From: Ceratotherium simum simum
Taxonomy: Eukaryota > Chordata > Mammalia > Perissodactyla > Rhinocerotidae
Direction of reading: 5' to 3'
DNA length: 64,000 bases
NCBI RefSeq assembly: GCF_000283155.1
Contig: NW_004454159.1
Location: forward strand, 21,583,747 to 21,647,746
Made by a program: the position numbers and the translations under genes. Shown one piece after another: positions 48,453 through 60,889 of this stretch. The first letter of the stretch is position 1; the number at the start of each line of letters is the position of its first letter. The notes below the pieces were generated by a model. It did no database searches. It had not been told where the DNA came from and saw only the letters and a program-made list of their open reading frames with translations.

Positions 48453-50465
48453 TTATATGGATTGAGGAGGGTACTGGGAGAGTTTTCAGGAAAATGCAAC
48501 ACAAGGTTTCAAAAAAAAATGTTTTATAAGTTGCCAGCACTTAGTCTCAAGGGAAATATTTGTAGTGATGAGGTTCTGGCATCAAACCTTTGGGGTACCC
48601 AAAATGCAAATAGAGAAAAAGTACATTTGTTTCACAGATCTGGATGCAAAAGCCCGGATCTTTTTTCCTTTTATTTTACTTTACTTTTTTAGAAAACCAG
48701 AAGCAGAATATCTTTATTTTATATGAAGAAAAAAAATACAGAGCTTGAAGACATATCTTTTCAGAGGTCATAGATCAGTCTTCTAAAGTAAAACATGTTG
48801 CATAGGCCGATAAATTAATAAATGACAGAATTGTCTAACTTTCCAGACTTCTCTGGTCTTAACCATAAATTTTCCGGATGCAGCAATGTCTTGGTTTTCA
48901 CTGCTGTCAAACTTGTCTACTTTCCTCCTGGGTAGAGTCGTTTTAATCCCTGATCCCTGTCCCACTTAAATCAAGGCAGTGGGACTGCCAAAAACAGCAA
49001 AGGTTCTGAATTAGACACTGTATCTGTGAAGGAGCAGAATCATTCCATTTAATACCAGCTCTAAGTTGGGCTATTGTCTTAAAAAGCAGATTTGGATAAA
49101 TACATTTACCAATGGAGTAATAATATTTCTGCCTTAGCCCTTGAGAACCAAACTTCCTGTAAACACTTCCATAAAAATACTTTGAGGTCTTTTAAAACAA
49201 AGCACCATACGAAGTGTGTCTAAACAGCACAAAAGTAAACTGAAATTTGGCAACATTCATTCTACCAGTGTGAGTGGCTAAAGTGGACAATTTAAGATAA
49301 AATCATTTCCATTTCCATTGGAGTCTAAATTATCCTGCTGGCCATCTACATAGAAATAATTATTTAGAAAACCACCAGATTGGCTCTTCCTGTTGTGCTG
49401 CATAAACGGTCACAAACGCACAGAATTTTGGTGTGGTCGCTCAGGACAATTGCAGCGCAAAACAGAGATGCACAACCCAAGTTGCCTTCAACACAGAAGG
49501 AGCAGCCACTCAGCCCAGCAGGTAGGTCTCTAAGACTGGCCTGCTCTGGACCAGGGCGAAATTTGCCAGGGATCCTGTCTTCCCTGACCTTGCTCATTCC
49601 ACTCTGGTGAGCTTTGTTTAAAGGCTGTAATCTACTCCAAATCATGGATTTCTCCAGTTTTTCAAAATTTTCAAATATTCTAGCTCTCCCTTACCCCACC
49701 CCAAACTCTCCCTTTCTTCTCCATGTTATTCCTCTTTCTGTCACCCTATAATGAGAGCCCATAGAGCTCCCATTTGAGACAGTCCAGTTTCTACTAGACT
49801 GAAGGCAGCCAGAAAAGCTAGATAAGAAATCAAGGGACACATCTAAGGGTCTGTATCAAATGAGGCAAAAGTTTCAAACTTTATCAGAGTTTGTATGGGA
49901 AGACAGAAAGATCATATGCCTATTACAGCATCAGTATAAATGTGGAAAGAGAACGAAGGGCAATAAAAATGAAAATAATACAACCATTGTGAAATATTTT
50001 TTCTGCAAACTTCGACCCCAAGGATCCTAAAAATAATTGACAAACTTTATTTATTTTGGATTCATTTTGCCTACCCATGAAATGCAGCCACCTCTAGAAC
50101 TAGGATATTTCATTATCTCTGCCACAATGCAATATTTAAAATGATCAAACCAGATGAAAAAATTCAACAGCCAGCTACATGGTTCCGATCATCCTTTATC
50201 CCTGTAACGAGAGCTAAGGGCTTTGAACTGATCACAAGTGGCTTCCCAGACTTCCTAAGCGTGTTTTCCTAACACTCAAAGAGTCAAAAGGGCCAAATAC
50301 TGAATCATTAGGTATGATGTCCTTCAGAAAGCATAACAGAGCATACCTGAGGACCTATGTTAAAAACCACTAATATGAAAGAGGGAAGGACACATAAACG
50401 GTTTTGTAACAGGAAAAAGAGCACAGTGTAGGCAAGGGACCAGGGAAACAAATACTCTCTCATCC
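48451..50465. other. Unique-looking intronic DNA
   Basis: No repeat or exon recognised. Confidence 0.45.
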
Positions 50466-50469
50466 ACTC

Positions 50470-50960
50470 AGAGGAGTGAAAACGGATACAACGTTTCTGA
50501 AGGCAAATTAGGCAAAATGAAAGCCTTTAAAATGTATAAACATCTTAGCTCAGAAATATAAAAATTTAAACTAGGAAAACAGTCACATATATGCAAAAAA
50601 AATCTGTAACGACTCTTACAGAGTATTGTCCATACCAGGAAAAAAAATTAATAAGACAAATATCCAATCCAATATTAGACTATACCCATGTGCTGGAATA
50701 CTAGGCAGCCATTAAACTTATAGTAAAGAATGTTTAGTCATTGAAAAAAACATTTACAACAAATTATGTTAGAAAGTTACCAAAATGTTCATAGGAGGAT
50801 TTTACACTTTGTTTTTTAAAAAGTTTACTGCTATAGGAAAAGACTAGAATGAAATCAGTGAAAATACTAACAGTGATTACCTCTAAACAGAGAGATTACA
50901 GGTAATTTTTATCTCTTTTTACTTCCCTACATATTCTCCTTTTTAAAATTTTTGCAAAGA
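50470..50960 (+). repeat. L1M 3' portion
   Basis: Landmarks: cttagctcagaaatataaaa, gtgctggaatactaggcagc, cattaaacttatagtaaaga, aacagtgattacctctaaac. Similar in layout to 21915-22680 but independently diverged. Confidence 0.75.
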
Positions 50961-51282
50961 AGGGATGGATAACTACAGATATGATGCAAATAGACTGAGA
51001 AATTTTGGTATAGAGTTCTTAACAGAAAGCAGCAAAAACACCTATAACAAGGAATAATCACTAGGAGAAAAAGAAGTGTTCGTAGAAAGAAGCCATAAAT
51101 CCTCTCAATCATCATCCATACAAGAAACAAGTCCCATTTTGGGAAAATCCAATAAACAAAGCATTCACATTTATAAAATAAATAAACTAGGGAACTAGGG
51201 GGTGATTATTTATATTTTAAAAAGTTTACTCCTCTACTAAAAATTCATTCCAAAGGTGTCTTAAGTATGCTCTTTTGTATAG

Positions 51283-51420
51283 GAGTTCTCACAGCTGTTT
51301 GTCTATCAAATCACCACTAGAGCTTTTATAAAATGCAGACCATAAGACTATATCCCTGACAATTCTGATTCAGTAGGTTAGAGGGGAGACTCAAGTATTC
51401 TTGTTTAAACAACAAAAAAA
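51283..51420 (+). mobile_element. MER5-like hAT fragment
   Basis: Landmarks: ggagttctcacagctgtttg, atcaccactagagctttta, caattctgattcagtaggtt. Right end eroded. Confidence 0.55.
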
Positions 51421-51634
51421 TAGCTCCACAAATATTGAACAGTTACCCATTAAAAGAGACCTAAGAGACATTTCAACAAAATGCAATGTAAAGATCTTTT
51501 TTTGTTATTCAAACAAATCAACTGTAAAAAAGATATTTGAAGGGAAATGAGGGAATATGGAAATTAGATAATGTTAAGAAATTATTGTTAATATTGCTGG
51601 GTGCAATGACGGTATTATGGTTATGTGCGTTTTT

Positions 51635-51895
51635 TTTTTCCTTCCTTTCTTTTTTTTTTTTGTGAGGAAGACCAGCCCTGACCTAACATCCGATGCCAAT
51701 CCTCCTCTTTTTTTGCTGAGGAAGACTGGCCCTGGGCTAACATCCATGCCCATCTTCCTCCACTTTATATGGGACGCTGCCACAGCATGGCCTCACAAGC
51801 GGTGCATTGGTGCGCGCCCGGGATCCGAACTGGCGAACTCCAGGCCGCCGCAGCAGAGCGCGCGCACTTAACTGCTTGTGCCACCAGGCTGGCCC
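51635..51895 (-). mobile_element. ERE SINE with perfect 17 bp TSD
   Basis: TSD tggttatgtgcgttttt at 51618-51634 and 51896-51912 is identical. Head gggccagcctggtggcacaa, B-box-like cagttcggatcccggg, high-CpG core (gcgcgcgc, gcgcgcccgg) and two gctaacatc blocks. Retained CpGs and the clean TSD mark it as one of the youngest insertions here. Confidence 0.97.
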
Positions 51896-52519
51896 TGGTT
51901 ATGTGCGTTTTTAAAAATCTGTATCTTTTACAGATAGATACTAAAGTATTAGTAGGTAACATGCTATGGTGTCTGGGATTTACTTTAAAATATTCCAACA
52001 AAAAAATACAAAATAAAGTTAAAACAAATAAAAAGCAAGATAGAACAGACGAAACAAAAATGGAAAGAAAAATTATTCAAAATGGATGCTGGGTACAAGA
52101 GGATTTATTATACTATTTCTCTCTTCTTTTGAGTATATTTTAAATTTCTATAGAAAGTTAGGGGGAAAAAAAGCATCCCAGTGGCTTGGGAACCACTACA
52201 CTAGCGGTTTAAAAATGTTCAGTTTGCAAAACTGAAGCTAAAGCAACTTTTCAGAACCCTCCCTCTTGTATAAAGTAAGGAATTTTACATTTTTATAATA
52301 ATCATTTTCAAAACATTAGTGAGTTAAACATTTATAAACATCAACTCACAGATCTTAAGACAGCCCTATTCAGCCCAAAGATAAAGAAAATGGGTCCCAT
52401 ATTTAATAAGCACCTATTTATCATATATTATCTTATTCATTATTACCAGTAACCCTATAAGAGAGAAATAATTCCCAATATATACAAGTCAAAACTGTGG
52501 CTCCAAAACACTAAGTAAC

Positions 52520-52880
52520 ATGTCTAAATATGCTCACAAAAATAATGAAAAACTGCAAATAACATAGATACTAAATGTCTAACAATAAGGAAAGAGTTAA
52601 GCAAATTCTGACATCCATTTGTGGGACAATATATTAAATACAATGATTACAAAGAATAATAATTATAGAAGGACATGTTTAGGTAATAATTTTAAGTAAA
52701 AAAATTTTTTCAGCGTAATATGCACACATATATACATATATAATTTTCTAGAAAAAAATACATTTAAAATTTAGAGTTTGTCTCCAGGTGGTAGGCTATG
52801 AGAATTTAACATCTTTTCCTATATTTTCCGAATTTTTGGTAATAAACACCAATTACTTGCTTAATAAGAAAAAACACAAT
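52520..52880 (+). repeat. L1M 3' fragment
   Basis: Landmarks: aaaataatgaaaaactgcaa, ctaacaataaggaaagagtt, acatccatttgtgggacaat, tgtctccaggtggtaggcta. Confidence 0.65.
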
Positions 52881-54945
52881 TTAATAAAGAAACCCAGACC
52901 GAGACTTTGGCCTGACTCTGCACATCTTGTTCTGTCCACTGTATGGATATTGCCTCCAGATGATGGAGCAAAACATCCCATCGTGATAACATCACATCCA
53001 TTCTACAAACAACAGAACCCTGGGGGAGGAGTACAGTCAGGTAACCGTGTCAAGACAACACTATTTGGATAGAACACATTCAAGCATTAAAACAGTATCT
53101 AGAATATTTTTAAATTATGCACATTTGTTTCATTTAGAATTTTCCATTTTCATTTTCTCAAAACATTTATCCATCTCTAAACTCAGATTTTCTAAGAGCC
53201 ACTTTAAATCTTTTTTGGAACACGGTAAATTGAGAATAAATAAACACCTTTAATAAAATGAAAGATATTAAAAACTAGCCAATAACTCTTTACAAGACAT
53301 CAAATGTGTATCAGGCATTGCAGAAGACATGGTGAGGAAAAAATCTTTAAAAATAATTTTTAACTCAACTTAAAATTTTCAAATTAAAAAACAGGTTGAA
53401 ACATAAATTAAAATATAATTTTTTAATCTTGTTCAAAGCTCTGGAATAAAACTGACCTGACTGAACTTGGTAGTATAACTATAGACATATTTTAATTTAA
53501 AATGTCTTTACTTAGCTTGCCCCCTTGAATTCCTTTCTGTTGCTTAATTTCCAAACAAGAGATATTACTGCTAGTCTTAAATGGATGAATCATCTGAGAA
53601 GGGTCTCTCTGACATGGCTGACAATGTAGTTCTAAAAACAGAAAATTATAGATTATCAGAGAAGAAAGTTTAGAAGCATCAGCTTAGGGTCTGAAGCATG
53701 TCTTGTGAGGCCACCCAAAAAGACAGCTTTCCTTGTAGTCCCCCAGTCCGAAACTCTAATCTCCAGCCCACAAACAGATGCATTCCTCTAATTCCAAGAG
53801 GGGGCAGGGCTAGGCATCACCAGCAGAAGCTTTTGGTTACTGTAGGAGGAGTAGAGATGTTGCAGCTGAGGAAGCAGCATGGCGGCCCTGAAGATGGCAG
53901 GACTCGAAACCCGGCCTGTAAAGCACACCTGAGCTCCAGCTGCCCTCAGGGCCTCGCTCCCCCTCGCAGTTCTTTCTTCATCTTCTCATAGACTACCATC
54001 CTTTCGCCAGGTCCTCCTCTTCTCAACTCCTAGCCTCTATCACCCATTTTATTCTCATTCCTTCATTTTTAAAAATCTCTCATCTTGTTTTTCTCTACCC
54101 TAATCTCAACTCACTTAAAAATTCGCATTCCTTAGTGTTCTTGTTAGTCTGGAGGTTGGTTTAGGTTAGTTTCTCTCTCTCTTTTGTTTCTTGGTGTGTA
54201 GGAAATAATTATTATTAATGCTAGCAGCTACACATTAGCCACTCGGCTATTATCCAAATTTTCCTGGAACTGTCAAATGAACACCCCCATCTTTCAACTC
54301 TGTGCTCCTAGACAGTTGGGTTGTCTAGTTTTTCCTTTGCTTTTTTCCTTTATATTTGCACAGCTCAGTGCCACTTGTTGAAAGACTACACAGGGCAGAG
54401 ACAATTAGATCCTGAATCTAAGGAGATAGATTGATTCATCACAAAGCACATGCTACTCCCCTTTGTTAAAGCAGATCATACACCTATGTATGACCCTATC
54501 ACAATCACCATCAGAAAAGGAAAAAAAAGCTTCTAATATGGAGAATTGTTATCTACCTTAGAGAGACTCCTATTCCCTTTCGAGCACCATTCTACTCACA
54601 CGTGTTCCCCCTCTACTCCTTTGTCCATCTAATTAGACATTACTTGGAGTTACAGACCAAATCTAAGACATCACAACACTCAAGTGCCCTAAAAGTGCCA
54701 TGCACCCTGACTGACAGCCCACGTGTTAGAGAAACCGTGCTTTTGTCATTGAAATTCTCTGGGGTTCAGGGATGTTCCTAGCTTTGTCATAATCTCTATC
54801 TGAACGAAGCGAAGATCTCAGATGTCGGTGAGACTTCAGTTACGTATAGTTATACCAGTTGGAATATTATCTGTTGAGTCAAACCCACATCCTTTTCATC
54901 AGCAACTGGCCCTCCTCAAGTCACCCTCCTAAAGATTATGTTGTA
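52881..54945. other. Intronic DNA, no gene recognised
   Basis: Nothing firmly identified. 53690-53990 is a GC-richer island with an open frame lacking known motifs or convincing splice sites. Confidence 0.4.
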
Positions 54946-54949
54946 GTTT

Positions 54950-55575
54950 CCTATTCACACTTCAAATCTCAACTCCAGCCAGTTTTCAAGAAGCTCAATG
55001 ATGTGCCTTCCTGGTTCTTCAGCTTCATTTCTTACTATCACCTTGTGGAGAGAGACCCACGGACTAAGTCAACCTTTCATACGAAAACAACTTGCTTATT
55101 TCTCTTCTGGGCTTTTGCACAGGCTATTTTCCACCTTAAATTCCATCCCTCCTCTTGCTACTATTCCATGTACACTCATCCCTGAAAAGGAGATGCAAAC
55201 CCACCTCCAGAGGCTCTAGATGACTCTCCTCCCCATCTGGTCCTTCATTCACTTCTTCAGTCATCCCTCTGGGTTTTCACAATCAGGTGCTCTATTATAC
55301 TCACTTTGACTTGTTTATTTCACTGAAACATCTTTCTCAGATATTTGATGTCTTCATCATAGACTGTAAGCTCCTCCCAGACACAGACCATGTCTTTTGG
55401 ACACAACATTATCGTCCAACGACCCTGTATAGTGCCTGCCACATAGGAGAACCTTACCAGATATATGTTGAATGACTGGATGAATGGCTCTCTTCAGTCA
55501 CACTGTAAACTCCTCCAGAACTGGGACAGCCTCTGTTAATACTTTATACATCTCCACAATTTCTGGTCCAGTTCT
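54950..55575 (+). repeat. L2 LINE 3' portion
   Basis: Landmarks: cacttcaaatctcaactcca, ctgggcttttgcacaggcta, catagactgtaagctcctcc, tagtgcctgccacataggag, tatatgttgaatgactggat. A second tail-like scrap (cactgtaaactcctccagaa) follows at 55500. Confidence 0.75.
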
Positions 55576-57500
55576 CAGTATGACAGTCACCCTGCATGCA
55601 AAGCAGATGCTGCTTGGACTTCCCATTCATCCCTATGTGACACTCTCCACAGTTGCTCTGAATGAAACTCCTTGCTCTGGAAACTTTTGCAAGATTTAAA
55701 TAGAACTCTCATCATTAAAGATCTTATGTCATCAAGGTGAATCTGAGAAAAATCCATCAGTGACTCTAGCCAAACAGGAAAGGCGATGGGTCAGCAGAAT
55801 GAAATCCACCTTATTTCTACTAGCTATCTAGTCCTTTCTAATGTGTCCCTAAAACACCCATTTTAAACTTTCCAGACACAAACTTGCTGCGATCCAAAGT
55901 CCAGGGCATGAAAATTTCCATCCTGCCAGGCCACTAAACAGAATTTTCAGAAGTAAAAATCACTGCCACTCCTCTCCCTTGGCCAAGAAAAAATGCCAAA
56001 AACCAAAGGTATCTCGAATGACGCACTGCCTTCTAGGGCAGTCCAACCTTGGCTGTGACCACTTTTGCCATAAGCCCCAGAGAAGAGATGGCCTGGGTAT
56101 GTTTCTTGCCCTCTCTCAGTCCCTCCCCCCTCTTACTAGGAGCCTTAAGATTGTTAAAAGTTGCATAACTCTAGATTTACTCTGGACCTGGGTCTCAAAG
56201 TAATTGAACTGTTGGGCACCCCTGGGGGCCCTGTGAAGAAAGTCCACAGCCCTTTCAGGGCTCCAGAGCTCCTTGGCTGGGTGGCAAGAACCAGTTTGTG
56301 CATAAAAGCCAGAGGCAAGACAAGAGTCTCACAACAGAACTTGGTAGCTGGAAAGCCAGTTTATTTGAGGTACGGAACACAGGGATTTGCCAGCTACAGA
56401 GAAGTGAAGTAAATTAGGGAGAACAAGGAAATTACTGGCTGGGAGACAGAGTTATTATGAAAAGCTGATTTCACTGTCCAAAAATGTTAGCCTGCATTTA
56501 ATCTCAAAATTATCCAAGTATTTCAGCAATTATCTATTTATATGGTTGTTTTCTGGCCATCTCCTTACTGTTTCTCTCCAGTCTTTCATACAGTGTGAAA
56601 GTGATTTGCTTTGAAACCATTTCCTCACTTTCATCACAACCTGCAAGGCCTAATCTATCTGCCCCTCGAGATCCCAGAAGGTCTGGACTTGAAAAAGGGT
56701 TTCAGCTGGACTGAAGCAAAATGTCCTGTAACAGAAAAAAATTTTTTTCACTTTGCTACATAATTAAGTTTGATTTGCATATTTATCCCCTCCAATAGCC
56801 ACTGTGGACAGTGGTCCAAATGTGCTTTTAAAAGATAGTTCTGTTCTCTTGTATAATTTCACACCTGGAATACAAATACCTATGCAAAGATATGAAACAA
56901 CTTTCTCAGCTGGAAACCAGCTCAATATTACCTTGGCTACGCACAGTTTGCCAACCAACTTTTCTCTGTTTTGTACATTTTAGAAAACAAAGCTCACAAT
57001 AATGAGTGCATGAGTCATTCACATGGAGGTGACTTATAATTCAAATTGAATTAACTGTAAATGCAAGCAATTTGAAAAAAATTAAGGCCTTATGTTCAGT
57101 GTTGTTACTACATTTGTTAGGGATTTCATCACTGTGTGGAGGCGTTTAGTTCCAGGCTAACATTTGGACAGATGGAAAGCTCCCCTGGAGCATGCGGGTC
57201 AAAAGAGCCAGCTCCTCCCGACCTTCTGAGGAGCGAGCAGGCAGCCTCCGGATCCAGCTTCGCCATCTCACTCGCACCAGGCAGGACAGAGTGCTCTCCC
57301 TGCATTTGAGAGGGCAGCAACCAAGTCAGTGAGCCGGTTGTGAAATCTCTTATAAATTAGAAAGTGATGGACAAATGTTTGCTGTTGTTCTTAGTACTAC
57401 TGTTGTTAGTATAAAGGGAACTTTCCCTGTGTGTCTTTTCCTGCAGGTATGTTGGCAAGCATGATCCAATACACTAATCAAATGATTAGTAATATTTTCA
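55576..57500. other. Intronic DNA, no gene recognised
   Basis: A stretch near 56190-56410 (cccctgggggccctgtgaag, ccagtttatttgaggtacgg) may be an LTR remnant, but I cannot name it. No other structure recognised. Confidence 0.4.
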
Positions 57501-57502
57501 AA

Positions 57503-57535
57503 GGAGGGAGGGAGGCAGGCAGGGAGGAAGGAAGG
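57503..57535. repeat. GGGA/GGCA purine-rich short repeat
   Basis: Imperfect ggga, ggca and ggaa units over about 33 bp. Confidence 0.85.
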
Positions 57536-57539
57536 ACCA

Positions 57540-57790
57540 ACACAAATGTTCAACAATTGGAGTCAACCATATTAAGAGTATATAGCCAATAAAAATCATT
57601 GGCTATATACTCAAAGAATTTTCAATACAGGGAAAAGCCTTCTGATTTTATGATAAGAGGCAAACAGCATGCTTTCATCTATATATTAAAAGAAAATACT
57701 AACTGCAATAAGAAAGAATGATACAGAATTAATTATAGCTCATTTTTCTTTTCTTTTTTAAATATTTTTCTGCATTTTCCAAATATCCTT
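57540..57790 (+). repeat. Probable L1M 3' fragment
   Basis: Landmarks: aatacagggaaaagccttct, aggcaaacagcatgctttca, and a tatttttctgcattttccaa end. Low-similarity call. Confidence 0.45.
57576..57612. repeat. Perfect inverted repeat, 15 bp arms, 7 nt loop
   Basis: Left arm gagtatatagccaat (57576-57590), loop aaaaatc, right arm attggctatatactc (57598-57612), exact reverse complement with no mismatch. Pairing ends sharply (A opposite A). It lies in or beside the probable L1 fragment. Confidence 0.97.
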
Positions 57791-58429
57791 TCACAAATAT
57801 CTTTAGCCTTTGTAATCATAAAAACAAATAAAGACTTCACAAGAAGCACTGTGAAAAATGCAAGAGAACGGTGTGTTTGCACACGTGTGTGTTCATGTGA
57901 CCTATACACGTGGGTAGATGCCTCACTATGAGAAGAAGAGATAATGAGATTTTCGGTAGAAGATTTAGGTGAGTCAGATTAAGTATCTCTCTCTTCAAGG
58001 AAAGATTCTGCTACAGACCTCAACTGGAACATACAGTGGCCTCATGGTTCACAGATTCCAACACATTTAGGAGTGGTGGCATCATTCTTAAGTCATTATA
58101 CTACTGTCTCACTGCCACATCAACCATGGAGGCAAAAGTAAGGACTGTTCCCATTGCTGGCAGAGGAGGGAAACGAGATGAGGCATCCACAACTATGCTT
58201 AACTACGTGGTCCTTAATCCACAGTCAACCAACAGATCTAAATCACAGAGGTTTATAGAACTAGAGACATCTTAGCCCCCCTCTAATCAAAGCTCTGCCT
58301 CCCCACACACCCCAGATGACCTCAAGTAGTCCTACGGATTTAAATAAGAGCTATACACTCACAACTCCTCGTTTATTTCTCCAGCCACATCCTGTCCTCT
58401 GAGTTCCTTCTAACAGCATCCACCCTTGC

Positions 58430-58660
58430 TCCTGCACAGACTGATCACCCAGAGGGATCCTTTTAAAATGTAAGTTGGCTTGTGCTACCCCTCGCTCAAG
58501 ATGTACTTCACTCAGAATAAAATGCAAAGTCTTTCCCATAGTCTAATTTATCTGACCCGGCTACCTCTGACCCTATCTCCCACCACACTTCTGCGAACTC
58601 ACAGGGCTTCTGGCACACTGGCTTCCCTGACAGTCACAAGGTTGACTCCTTTTCCATTAG
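58430..58660 (+). repeat. L2 fragment
   Basis: Landmarks: agagggatccttttaaaatg, actcagaataaaatgcaaag, gacccggctacctctgaccc, gggcttctggcacactggct. Confidence 0.8.
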
Positions 58661-58679
58661 GTCTCTTTTCAATTGTTAC

Positions 58680-58790
58680 CTTAATAGGACTGCTAAATTT
58701 AGCAAATAAAAATACAGGACACCCAGTCAAAGTTAATAAACAACAAATAATATTTTAGTATAAGTATGTCCCAAACATGAGCATACCAAC
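58680..58790. repeat. Unclassified interspersed-repeat fragment
   Basis: The pattern tagcaaataaaaatacagga, cacccagtcaaagttaataa, ttttagtataagtatgtccc is a recurring motif in mammalian genomes, but I cannot assign the family. Confidence 0.45.
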
Positions 58791-59329
58791 TATTTGAGGC
58801 TGTAAGCAATATCAGGTGATAAAGCAAAACCTCAACAACCATCAGGGGGATGTTCAAGGAAAGAGAATGTAGAAAGGGTGGTGGAGACCTGGGATTAGCC
58901 CAAAGCGAATTCTTGGGACATGTGACTCTGAAAAAGTAAAAGATACAGGTTGAACAAAATAAGAAGGGAGAGCCTTCTGGGTGTTTCTTCAAACAGTTTA
59001 GGCAAAATCACAGCAGCGGAGATTCGCAAGACACTAGTAAAGAACAGGAAGTAGTTCACTTAGTTAGAGTGAAGGAGTGGACAGAAGCACTAAAGCTGGG
59101 CTTGGAAGGACTGTGGAGCTCCATTAAAGAGAGGCTGATCTTTTCCCAGGAGCATCTTTCCTCCCAACCCCTGACTTTCCAAGTATTAACCCTCCGTGTC
59201 CTCAGGTCAAATTCCTCCTCCTCACCTGATCTTCCCAGCAGGAAGTCACCTCTCCCTCCTCTGTGCACCAAAAAAGCACTTTTTGCTCACTACTTCCAAC
59301 TAGAATTACTCACAGTTCTGCTGCTCTAC

Positions 59330-59430
59330 AGTCCTTGAGAGCAGAGTTGGTCTTGTCCATCTCTGTGACCTACACAACATCTCATGCACAGTAGTTTCTC
59401 AATAAATGTGTTTCTCTGAATGCTGGGGAG
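59330..59430 (+). repeat. L2 tail
   Basis: Landmarks: cagtccttgagagcagagtt, catctcatgcacagtagttt, ctcaataaatgtgtttctct. Confidence 0.75.
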
Positions 59431-59694
59431 TTTAAATTTTCTGGGATAATAAATATGAAGCCCATGGTCCTGGAACACAAGGTGGACTAATCATGTCAAG
59501 GGCTGAGTTATGGGATCTCTGTGAAGCTGTGCTTAGGCTGAGAAACCAAAGCAGTGTCCACCAAGGAGGGAAAGCTCGCATCCAGGCCCAGAGCCCAGGG
59601 TCAGCTGCATGGAGCAGTCTGTGGCAGAGACTGGGGCCCCATAATATAATGCGACTTAAGGTGTGACAGTGGGAGGGGGCAGGCAGCACAGCAA

Positions 59695-59955
59695 CAGGCT
59701 GGTTAAGAGCAAGGACTCTGCAGCACACAAGACCTCTATGGAAATCCTCTTTACTACATACAGCCTTGGGCAAGTCACTTAACTTCTCTGTGCCTTCATC
59801 TGAAAAGTTTCCTCATCTGAAAAATGACGATAATAGTCTTTACCTCATTGGGTTATTCTGAGGATAAATTAAGATAACCCCTATAGAGCTCTAAGCAGAG
59901 TGCCTGGCACATAGTCTCAGCTTAGTTGTGTTAGCTCTTATTATTGCTATCAGAT
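59695..59955 (+). repeat. Near full-length MIR SINE
   Basis: Complete order: tggttaagagcaaggactct, ttgggcaagtcacttaactt, ctctgtgccttcatctg, agtgcctggcacatagtctc. The best-preserved MIR in the window. Confidence 0.9.
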
Positions 59956-60021
59956 CAATAGTGTTTAAGTGACTTTTGTAAGCTAGACCTTCTGTTAGTC
60001 GCCATGAATACAAATATTTTA

Positions 60022-60334
60022 TTTTATTTATTTATTTATTTATTTTTTGTGAGGAAGATCAGCCCTGAGCTAACATCCGTGCTAATCCTCCTCTTTTTGC
60101 TGAGAAAGACCGGCTCTGAGCTAACATCTATTGCCAATCCTCCTCCTTTTTTTTTTCCCCAAAGCCCCAGTAGATAGTTGTACGTCATAGTTGCACATCC
60201 TTCTAGTTGCTGTATGTGGGATGCCGCCTCAGCATGGCCAGAGAAGCAGTGTGTCAGTGCGCGCCCGGGATCCGAACCCGGGCCTCCAGTAGTGGAGCGC
60301 GTGCACTTAACCACTAAGCCACGGGGTTGGCCCC
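60022..60334 (-). mobile_element. Long ERE SINE with perfect 16 bp TSD and (TTTA)n tail
   Basis: TSD gaatacaaatatttta at 60006-60021 and 60335-60350 is identical. At 313 bp it is the longest copy. It has both tandem gctaacatc blocks plus the 'ccccaaagccccagtagata' segment, a reversed B-box gggatccgaacccggg and head ggggccaaccccgtggctta. The 3' tail has become a tttattta microsatellite (about 60022-60045). Confidence 0.97.
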
Positions 60335-60889
60335 GAATACAAATATTTTAAAAAGCCATTACAGCAACTCCAAAATGTTGGGCTCATATGCCAAAAAGGA
60401 CTATGAGAGCACTGTAAATTAAGGATAAAGAGACACCTATTGGAGGACATGTAGGGTGGGGGCAGTTTGTGAACTCAATTTGAAATACTGTCCGTATATC
60501 CAAATGGAGATGTCCCACAGACAACTGAGGATACAGAATTTAAGAGATCAGTGTGGGAAATGACGTCTGAGAGCCATCCCTCATAGGGAGCAATGGAAAC
60601 AAGAACAACAAGTGAGATCTCTGAGGGTGAGAAGGTGAGATCAGAAAACAGGCTCATCCTTACAGACTACATCCATCAATGGGCAGAAATGGGAAGCCAA
60701 GGAGGAATACAGAAAAGGATCAGCAAATTTGCAGATAAAGTTGGCAATATGGAAAATTTACAGACTGCAAATCGCAAACGTCATGCAAGGAGCATATGGC
60801 CTCTCTATATGATATAGGACTGCACAGAAAGGGCCGGCAGGAGAAATGGTGAGGACAGTGCAGCCAGATATAGTGCTGTTAAGAGCTGA

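Noticed and set aside
51617..51871. 84-codon frame resembling the one at 13728
   Set aside because: Also an ERE SINE; the similarity between the two peptides is repeat homology, not a gene family.
53698..53991. 97-codon plus frame in a GC-richer island
   Set aside because: No recognisable domain, no supporting splice sites or promoter, and composition is within what chance open frames give.
60036..60334. tRNA-like sequence with B-box on the minus strand
   Set aside because: It is the tRNA-derived head of an ERE SINE, followed by SINE body and A tail; not a functional tRNA gene.
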